A stretch of DNA of 64,000 bases from Buxus sempervirens. Its lineage: Eukaryota; Streptophyta; Magnoliopsida; Buxales; Buxaceae. Positions 55,513 to 64,000 of this stretch are shown piece by piece. The notes under the pieces are model-generated. The model saw only the letters and a list, made by a program, of their open reading frames with translations. It searched no databases and was not told the DNA's origin. The translations under genes were made by a program, and so were the position numbers. Numbering within the stretch: the first letter of the stretch is position 1; each line of letters begins with the position of its first letter. Location of the stretch: assembly GCA_947561395.2 (NCBI GenBank), contig OX387186.1:3378835-3442834 (forward strand). The letters are read 5' to 3'.

Positions 55513-58500
55513 TCAAGCAGCCCCCTTGAGCTTCTTTGCGATGCCAGCAATGTACTTACCCTGGTGAAAAGCTTGCTCCAGTTCAAGCTGAGATGGTTGC
55601 CTTGAGCCATCCCCAGCGAAAGTTCCTGCACCATATGGACTACCACCTTTAACTTTCTCCATCTCAAACATGCCAGCTCCAAATGTGTACCCAATTGGCA
55701 CATAAATCATCCCATGGTGAACCAGCTGAGTAATGGCTGTCAAGCTGCATGGTTCCCAATATTGTCAATAAAGATAGTTGTCTTGTTTGAATTTCAGAAA
55801 TTTCAAAGGAATCTCCATTAGTTATATATGGAACAGGAGCCTACGCAGTAGTTTCTTGTCCACCACCTTGAGATCCAGTGCTGTAGAAGATCCCTGCAGG
55901 CTTGCCAGCCAGCTGCTGACTTCTCCATAGCCCTCCAGTTGCATCTAAAAATGCTTTAAATTGACCAGCCATCATCCCAAATCTAGTGGGGAAGCCAAAA
56001 ATAAACCCATCAGCCTCAGCTAGTTCATTGGGTGTAATGATTGGTACATCACTCTTTGGAGGTGCACCCATCTTTCCAAGTACTTCATCTGACAGCGTCT
56101 CAGGGACCTGTTTCATGTTCCCATCAAGACTTATCAGGATACTTATATTTTCCCGAGGCAAAGAAAACCACTTTGCATACACAATAGTTTTAAATCTACA
56201 AAATCTATGTCATAATAGATCCAAAAAAACTATCTTTCAATTTAATTCTTCTACACTTGACAAGAAAGAATATTATTAGTTTGAAAAGACACTAGTTCCG
56301 ACTACTTTTAAGTAGATCTGCAGCCTATTTTGAGATTTCTCTGCACACAAAATGGGCATCAGCAGTATCTTCTTTATGAGCATTGTTACACATGATTTTG
56401 GATCAAAAAAATTAGTTTGAGACGCACCAAATTAAATCCTTCTGGATTCCAAGAAAAGAATAGATTTCTTTTCTTCCTATTTAAGCACATTTTTAAGACT
56501 TTCCATTATTCTTGTCAGCAAGGAAGTGCTAAAAGGTGCTTCAAGCTAAAAAAATCCCAAATGAATTTTGAGCCCATGTCCCATTTCAGCATGGAATTTC
56601 TGTGCCTTCTATTGATAAAATATACAGAGCTATTGAAGCCAGAACTTTATTGATCGACTACAACTGCACCAGGTCCTTAGGGATTAAAAGGCTTTTCAAT
56701 CAATTGGCATCTTCATTCCAATTACCAATCATATTTTTGCCTGATGTTAATAGAACAAAATAAAACAGAATGTTTTTCGAGAATTGCCATAAGTAATAAG
56801 TATAGGAATTACAGAAATATGTAATCATAACAAAGACAAGGACACACCTGCCATAGTTTGGCTTCTACTCCTTCCACCGTTGCAGCTCCTTTTACTATCT
56901 CCTCCGCTAGCTTCTCTACATGTCCATACATGGAATAATATCTGTAAAAGCTTTAGAAGTCAGTCATCAATGCTAAGAAAAAAAGGTTATTCATTATATG
57001 GTATAAATAAACGACAATCAAGTATGTTCTTTCTCTCTCTTTCTCTTTCCTTTTTCTCAATTATAAATTTTCCTTTGTTCTTCTGAGACTCCCAATAATA
57101 TTAACTGCAAATCCACTTAATGAGTTTTAGTCATAACAGCATTGACAGAAACTACCATCCTATTTTCCCACACGTAAAAAGAACAATTTTCCATGATATA
57201 GCATAATCAAGGCGAAGAAACCAAGTTAAGGGCACCCCAAAAAAAAATGAATTTCTATATTAGTTCCATATCAGAATTGTTTGCATAGAAATGATGCTAA
57301 AAGAAACAGACGGTTTTCCTGTTAGTTCAGTGAAGAATACATTACTTGATTGAAGATCAAGGGGGTAGCTACAAGGTAGGATGGACTGTGAAGGAATTAC
57401 AACATTTTTTCTGTCACTTTGTTCACCTTTTCAGATGAGATGTAATTCAAGAAAAGTGAGAAACAAAGGACATTTAGACAGTCCTCCCCCCTCCTCCTCC
57501 TCCTCTTGAGGTAGGTAAGATTCGCAGAATAAAAATTGTTATTTATTCTACCAAGTATCCTGGGAAAAGAAGATTAAAGGATATAGGTACTTAAAAATGT
57601 GTCTTTGCTGTGCAATGAAGTGGTGTTAGATCTTTCTGTAGTAGGAACCAGATCATCTTAAAAACAGTGTATCAGGCCTTGCGTGTTCATGTTCTAGGCT
57701 TGCCACCATTATTCCCAGACCCCTGACACTACTTCCAAGGGACACCTAACTGCCAAGTAGAGTTGGTGACTTAACAAATGAGTGGTTTATTGATTAAATA
57801 TATTGATAAATAAGTGGTTATAAGAAATCTTTAAAGCTTGGTGACGATGTATAGAGAAAATCACGATTAAACAACCTAACTATTGTTTATTAACATAAAT
57901 ACATAGACATAGCAATAATCTATTATAATCTACAGTACCCAATATAAGATGGACCCAAGAAATCAAAGTAGGCTCAACTATTAAGTATATTTCCTATGTG
58001 GACCATGAAGCAACCTTATCAATTCCAGGACAAATAAAATAAAATCATACCCAAACTAAATGAGGCCAGGTGTATCCACTACTGGGCATGCACTCCTTAG
58101 ATATATATATATATATAATTTTGACTCCATGTTATCCAACCACCAATATAGAGTCCCAGTAACTAATTCAAAGATATCAGCATTAAACAGAAGTCAAAAG
58201 AGTTTACTAGAGATTCAATTAACCAACACAGTTGGGCTTTCAATCAACATCATAAGTTACCATAGTTTTTCATTTGCTTGCATGACTAGATAAGCACTAT
58301 CCAATTCAAAGTTTGACAGGTAAAGCAAAGTCTAACAAAGCAGCAGAAATGAGTTGGAGACAATAGACATTGAGCAATACCTGATTTCACATCATAAAGC
58401 TTCTACAAAAGGGAAGCTTTGTCAATGCTACAAACCTAACCTATTGAAACCTACCACATGGATTACTATGAGGATGACCAGTACATCGGATTGAGCACCG

Positions 58501-59251
58501 TTTTATGATAAGAACACATGAATATTCTACGTGATCTTCTTTTAAAATGTTGAATTTTTGTCCTTCATTACTTTTTCTATCAAGTTAAAAAATTAAATGA
58601 AACCAAAAAAAAAAATTTGAAAAAATTCGATAAAGTTAAGGCATAGTTCATGTAAGTTGATTAATGACATCTAAATAGGCAATCGTTGTTCCATCTACAA
58701 GCTATAGAATCTCATTTTTATGCCTTTTTTTTCTTAAATTTCAAATTGGAGTTTCCAATCAATTACTGCAGCAAGAAGCACCCGTGATAAGAAATTCACA
58801 GAGCAAATATGAGAAAAGAAAGAAACGATCAAAATTCAAAAGCCACATATCTGAACAAGTACAATCAGATGAGGCGATCCGCGGAGAAATAAAATCTGAG
58901 AAGTCTTATTAGCTCATCAAACTATGACGAACTCTCATCGGTCCAAATGAAATCATTTGAAACGACTCAAACTAATTAGAACGATTCACCTCATTGAAGG
59001 TACAAAATTCCACATAAAGCATTAACATGAGGTAATAAAAAAACAAAGAATATCTCGAACACGGAGAAAGGGAGAGGGAGGGAGTGGTGTTAAAAAGATG
59101 GCAATCTAATTGATCTGACTGCAAATTCTAAAACAAAATCGATTGGAGAAGTTAAACGAATCAAAGCAGAGAGTTACCATAATCCAAGATCTCAAACACC
59201 GAGAGATAAAGAGGTCAGTAATGCTTACACAATGTAAATCTTGGTCTCCAT
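55513..59251 (-). CDS. FQR1: NAD(P)H:quinone oxidoreductase, FQR1/WrbA type
   Basis: Four coding exons: 59229-59251, 56848-56941, 55847-56106 and 55513-55744, giving 202 residues, the usual FQR1 length (about 204). Exon 1 is only 23 nt (METKIYIV) and is separated by a 2.3 kb intron. Flavodoxin-fold motifs are intact: [17 protein letters not shown] (FMN phosphate loop), [45 protein letters not shown] and [20 protein letters not shown], ending [19 protein letters not shown]. It binds FMN and transfers two electrons from NAD(P)H to quinones, avoiding semiquinone radicals. In plants it is auxin-induced and soluble or membrane-associated. The donors are GT; the donor of exon 3 (GC|GTAGGC) is weaker. 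The symbol denotes the family; the exact paralogue is not resolved. Confidence 0.95.
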
Positions 59252-59757
59252 CGAGAATTCTTTGAATGTGTCTCTCTGATCCTCGCCCGTATCTCAGTTT
59301 GGTAAATTCTATGTGAAGTCGGAAAAATATCGAAAACCCAATGAGCCGAGCCCTATACTAAGTGTCTAATATATTTCTCTGCACTGACCTTTAGATTAAT
59401 AAGTCTTGCAAATTGATCCAATTTAATCGCTAATTGCCTATTTAGTGCTCATTTTGTAAGTCACGCATTGTCATTATTTTTTCCTTTTTCCCACAGTGCG
59501 TCTACTCTATTTTAGTGTGGTTCCTTAGAAGTTTGATTGTTGTGGATGACTTCCTCTCAATTTTTACTGTTCTGTAGCTTTGTTTGATGGCTATTTAGAT
59601 TGCTTCAAAAGCTATGCTTAGCACACAAAGGAAGCAGCCAATCAGAATTGACCTTATCTTCATGCATGACTGGTGGTTTCTGCTGGGGTTTTGTCTTCAA
59701 GTATCTTTGCATGGATTATGTACAAAATCTGATGATGGGTCTGTGATAGTATTTGAT
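59252..59757. other. FQR1 upstream region
   Basis: Promoter and leader region of the FQR1-like gene; a TATA-like element is not obvious. No other gene. Confidence 0.5.
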
Positions 59758-60480
59758 TCAGAGTATTGGATCTAGTCCTTGAAAGAGTTTAGTCGGTGGC
59801 TTGTTCTTGCAGTGAGTCCAAGGATAGCCAACCAAATAGCCTTGCAAAAAGATATGTTGCGTAGTTTCTTCTGAGCTAATCACGTAAGATGCAGAGGGAA
59901 TGGGGTTAATGACATTCTTGCATGGAGCACAGACATGGCTCTTGGGGGCAATTGAGGTGCCAATGGAGGGCCAAAAGGGGTCTAATGGATCAAATTTTGT
60001 GGATCCATTTTGAACGGTGAGAGGATCCATTCATGGCTTGTTTTGGGGATCCATCGTGTTCCAGATAAACTAGATATCGGCTGATTCAAGATATCCCTGT
60101 GCCAACCCTCTCGCAAGTGAAGTCAAAGCAATGGGGGAACCATTACTCGAGACCCTGGTACGAAACAGACCTAACATGAGTCATGCTTTTCTAAATAGGT
60201 AAAAGGACCATTATACTCTGAAGATCCCACTGAGGCAAAAGCTCCTGAAAGGGTGAACTGCCGACAGATCTAACCATTTGAAGGAAGTTTCTATCTTAAA
60301 AATTGAACCTTATCATGAGTCTTTCTCAAATCGACTTTGGCAGCACGATCCCGGTATGTCCTTTGACCCATAAATCCAGTGGGTCCTTCTGGGACTTTCC
60401 TCCATGATAAATGAGGAGAGGCACCTTAATCCTCATCTATGTCTTTGCAGGCCGCATGGCAGTTGAGAAGATAGCAAATA
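59758..60480 (-). pseudogene. LINE ORF2 relic (RT motif A and zinc-binding part)
   Basis: On the minus strand, AAKVDLRKTHDKVQF at 60303-60345 matches reverse transcriptase motif A of plant LINEs (usually LKVDLxKAFDxVxW) with changed residues. About 400 bp further along the strand, VCAPCKN then SEETTQHIFLQGYLVGYPW resembles the LINE zinc-binding region (CxxC...E-x-x-x-H-x-F-x-x-C). The order fits ORF2 with the middle deleted. Stops and frame changes are frequent. The outer limits are uncertain. Confidence 0.45.
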
Positions 60481-63230
60481 TGGATCACGCTACTTCAATG
60501 AGGCTTCATTTCCCTGCATTTTCTGACCATATCAGTTCAGTATCGAATTCAAACAGCAAACACCGTTGAAGGGGTTGAGCTCATCAATGACTCGCGCTAC
60601 GCTCTCATCAATTCCACAAAAACATAAACGCATGAAACACAAGCATCCGGAAACAATTATTTATCTGCGCTCTTTTCTTTTTTCTTGGGAAGAAAAGATA
60701 CCCATGCCCATCTCAATGAAGCTCAAGCTCATTTACCATACAAGGTTCTGGTAATCTTCCCAGAATCAGATGGTTAAAGCCAATCTTCGCTTGCCTCCAG
60801 ATCCCTGTTTGAATGATTTTTCTGCCACAAAATATTGCATCACTTGAACGAAGCAAGAGAAGAAGAAACTTTAAGGAGGTTTTTGAAGCAAGAGGTCCTA
60901 AATCAGCAAGTGTACATTGATACCACTGGAAGGGTAGGAGGGGAGAAGAATGTGGTTAAAGACACAGACAGAAAACGCCAAATTGTGTTGAATTGGGGGT
61001 TGAGGTGGAGACTAATCTGAGATGGCTGTGATTCAGATGTTGGTTTAGCTTGTCTCTTCCAAAGTAGATTGCAGTCCACTGAGAGTGTTTTGATTCATGT
61101 TCTTTAGCTCATCTCAATTAGAGTTGCGTTGGAATAGTGTTGTATAGTTGCTCAATAATATATGCTATAAGCTTAATTTCCAAAAAAAAAAAAGGGTGGT
61201 TTTTGGTGAAGCAGTTAATCATGGTAAAGGGCAATCTACCAAGACTAGAATCATGCATAAGTATCTTTCACATAATCTTACCGAGAAAAGCAACATGATG
61301 GAATTTACATCTCCGTTAGTTAGTTGGACAGTCTTCCATTTGACCAAATCATTTTCATTGCAGTGATGATGACCATCCCACAAAAGCCCGTGATTGGCGT
61401 TCAGACTTCAATCTTGGAACCAACAAAAGAAAAGTTTAGTAATCATTCCCCCCCAAGAATGATGGCCATTAACAAAATTTTCAGTCCCATAGTGAGACTT
61501 GATCCTTGTTTTCATCTTGCAAACCAGTAAGAATCCTGGACCCGGGTGCAGAATCAAAGCTTTATATTTCTTTTGCTTCACTCTAAAGTACCAAATCAAA
61601 TTGAACAGAACTTCATAGGTAATAATATTCATTGGTGAGGCAGGTCATGAATCCCCAATTGCAACTTTATCCTCAACACTAATGCTTCATTCTGTATACT
61701 TTATAAGATTAAGGAAACTCAGATCATTTATTTCTCACACTGGTGGTATAAGGAGTGAAGAATAGATCATTTCTATGTATATGAGAAGCAAATTACAGGT
61801 TCCAAAAAAATTTGATAATGTGGCCTATATCATACAGCACCAAAATTTCTCAAAAAACAAATTAAAAGGTGATATGCAACGATTACTATATACATGATTC
61901 ACTGAGGATCTCCAGCCAAACAAAAGCAGTTCCTATTACAATAATAAAACAGCCATTCAAAGTGAAAATAAACATGCCCGAGTTAACATGGGATAGATTT
62001 GATTCCCTTGCAACACATAATTCAAGGCAACTAGATCTTAATCTACAAACTGCACTCACCAAAACTGCAGTTTATGGTCTGAAAACACAATCCATTGATT
62101 CCTACAATTCTGGAGAAATAGAAGTGGCTTATTTCCATGGCATATTTCTTTTCTTTTCTTCTTTTTTTTTTTAAAATAAATACACTAGTAAAGTGTGCAC
62201 TGTATCATAACATGAGGAAATGAAAGAAGTGCCAACCCATTGCACAATAATTATCTAACAGGAGCATAACAAAAACTACGTTATCTAACTGCTAACTACT
62301 TACAAACCCTACAAGTAATCTACAAAATCGGAGAAAAGGCACATTCCTAAATTTAGAGAGGGCAGAGAGCCAATGATATGCCAGGGTATGAACCCTCCTC
62401 CTTTTCTTCTTCCAACTCCATGTACAGAACAAGCTAACAGAGCTTCGAGAGGGTGCCAACGATATAACATTTTGGAGTGAAAGATGAATGGGAGTCGTGT
62501 GAACAATATAATTTATAAAAATAACAAAAATATTCATAATGTATCCTGGAAGGTTTGGAAACAGTCTCCTTTTAAGGATAAGATTAGATGCATCAGCTAT
62601 TGAAGCGATTCTATGGTACATCAAACAAGAAATGACTAAATGTAAATGATGGGAATTTCCAACCTTTTCTTGAGATACAAGAACAAGCATTTTCGTCACA
62701 TGCACTTCGCACTAACAACCTAGTTTCTTTATCTTTCAAAGGTAAAAGTAAACATGTGAGTACACATGCTGAAGCTTGAGAAGTGATGAATTCCTTAACT
62801 GTAAAGAAGATATGACAGAGCTCATCACATTGACAAACAAGATTCAGCATTCCAAAAATTTAGATTTATCAGCCAATAAAACAAGCCGAAGAAAATGTTT
62901 TCGTTAGATAAGATGTTTTTGAAAATGAGGACGAATCACTTTGAACATGATCCATATAGACAGCAGAAAGAGAAAGAACTCATCTGTTTATTTGAATTTA
63001 CAAGATACAAAACCCAACCCCCAGCCCCTGAAGCAAAATCAGCTCTGTTTTGTACATGAAATATCTAACAGATTGATAACTAAAAGAAAGGAAAATTTTT
63101 TTTTTTAAGAAAAAAATGGAAAAAGACAGACTTACCTCCTAAAGAAGATCAACGTAGCCATGCTTTCTCAAAGAACCAATTACTTTCTCTCCATCTCTCA
63201 CAGTACTTCCCAAAATAAAATTTATTCAAT
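60481..63230. other. Intergenic, plus 3' flank of the U-box gene
   Basis: No gene is recognised. A run of 12 As at 61182-61193 follows a sequence with CAATAATATATGC and could be the 3' end of an unidentified retrocopy on the plus strand. Frames at 61869-62174 and 62292-62850 have no known relatives. The interval next to 63230 is the probable 3' untranslated region of the U-box gene; AGGTAAGTC on the minus strand near 63134 could be a donor within it. Confidence 0.45.
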
Positions 63231-64000
63231 TCAATTCCCCGACTGGCACTTCTGCAGACCTTGAATCAAACTCGAAGCGTTTCTCCTTATCTTTTCATTG
63301 TCATCCTCCATCAATCCAACACAAATCTCTAAAATTCCTTCTGTCCTCGCCTCCAGACACATTCCTTCACTAAAGCAACAAAGTAAATTCAACGTAGAAA
63401 GAGCACACTGTACGCCTCTCGAACTCCCACGCCTCAATACGCCGACCAAAATCCGCACGCACCCATTAAACTTTCTCATCTCTTCTCTGCCCTCTCCGCA
63501 TTTGGCCAACAAACCCAGAACCTCCACCGCCCTCTGGACTCCCGAATCGGCCATTTCCATGAAAATTGGAACTGCACCACACTCTACAGCTCTTCTTCTA
63601 TTATCAGGGAACGAACAGAGAGCAAAAAGCGCTGTTGCCGCTTCTTTCTTCTCCCTTCCCTTCCCATACAGAAGGAGCGAAACCAGAGCTCTAATCGCTG
63701 ACGGGTACGCACCGATGGTACCCTTATTCACTTCCACCACAGCCAAGCTAGTCAGCATCGTGGCCGCAACCGCTCGGCAATCCGGGGCACCGCTCTGCAA
63801 CGCTGCAACGACGCGCCCAATAGCCCCCTCAGCTACTAAGCCAACCTTGTTATCGTCATCCATACTGAGATTCAAAAGAAGAGAAAGCGCCTTTTCTTGA
63901 AGTCTCGGATCCTCAGAGCCAACACAAATGAGAACAGCAGAAACGGCACCCGACTCCGTCAGCCGCTGACGGAGAACCGGGTTCCTCTTATAAAGCCGGT
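63231..64000 (-). CDS. U-box/ARM-repeat E3 ubiquitin ligase (PUB8-like), C-terminal part
   Basis: An open frame runs from the right edge to a stop at 63231, giving 256 visible residues without introns. It consists of armadillo repeats: KALSLLLNLSMDDDNKVGLV, VAATMLTSLAVVEVNKGTIG, KKEAATALFALCSFPDNRRR, AVECGAVPIFMEMADSGVQR, AVEVLGLLAKCGEGREEMRK, GVQCALSTLNLLCCFSEGMC. It ends with EDDNEKIRRNASSLIQGL. The pattern matches plant U-box proteins of the PUB8 kind, in which an N-terminal U-box recruits the E2 enzyme and the ARM repeats bind substrate. The U-box itself lies beyond the window, so the ligase function is inferred from the ARM part. Confidence 0.85.
   Translation of the reverse strand, partial: RLYKRNPVLRQRLTESGAVSAVLICVGSEDPRLQEKALSLLLNLSMDDDNKVGLVAEGAIGRVVAALQSGAPDCRAVAATMLTSLAVVEVNKGTIGAYPSAIRALVSLLLYGKGREKKEAATALFALCSFPDNRRRAVECGAVPIFMEMADSGVQRAVEVLGLLAKCGEGREEMRKFNGCVRILVGVLRRGSSRGVQCALSTLNLLCCFSEGMCLEARTEGILEICVGLMEDDNEKIRRNASSLIQGLQKCQSGN

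Noticed and set aside
63298..63900. 200-codon plus-strand frame
   Set aside because: It is the antisense shadow of the U-box/ARM gene; composition is Ser/Thr/Pro-rich and no family matches.

Overview
This is a piece of plant nuclear genome. Genes are split by GT-AG introns, one product carries a plastid-type transit region, several products belong to plant-specific families (MORF, DUF538, plant U-box/ARM, FQR1), and intergenic DNA is full of plant transposons. Protein flavour suggests an angiosperm, probably a eudicot; I cannot name the species.

Layout. (1) 1-15198: a decayed Ty3/gypsy LTR retrotransposon on the minus strand. From right to left it has a 2.1 kb LTR (13106-15198), gag, protease, reverse transcriptase, RNase H, a second archaeal-type RNase H (mark of the Tat lineage) and integrase. 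Beyond integrase lies a broken plant-mobile-domain (PMD) gene on the opposite strand, flanked by tandem repeats. The far-left LTR is not visible. (2) 15.2-21.4 kb: no intact gene; a LINE RNase H relic, a MYB/SANT-like exon relic, a Mutator-type MITE with a perfect 9-bp target duplication, and a hAT-like MITE. (3) 21.9-25.1 kb: a small single-pass membrane protein gene (+) and a DUF538 gene (-). (4) 26.7-40.7 kb: two intact genes (MORF9/2-like and WDR25-like, both -) between four non-autonomous DNA transposons that appear to carry pieces of host genes. A Harbinger-like element has the first two exons of QCR9; another has a UDP-glycosyltransferase; a hAT element with a perfect 8-bp target duplication has COMT, an LRR gene and TTG1; a fourth, Harbinger-like, has an unidentified exon. 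(5) 40.7-49.5 kb: intergenic, with a CACTA end and a SINE with 13-bp target duplications. (6) 49.5-64 kb: a bHLH112/123-type transcription factor (+, seven exons), an FQR1-type quinone reductase (-, four exons with a 2.3 kb first intron), a LINE relic, and the 3' part of a U-box/ARM ubiquitin ligase (-, runs off the right edge).

The intact genes are unrelated housekeeping or regulatory loci and show no pathway clustering. The noteworthy biology is in the transposons. In about 14 kb, elements with different ends have taken up fragments of at least five host genes. One of them leaves QCR9 exons spliceable in frame to what looks like a transposase tail. The large retroelement carries an antisense extra gene. 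Exon boundaries were worked out by hand from splice consensus, reading frame and family resemblance; no alignment or transcript evidence was available.
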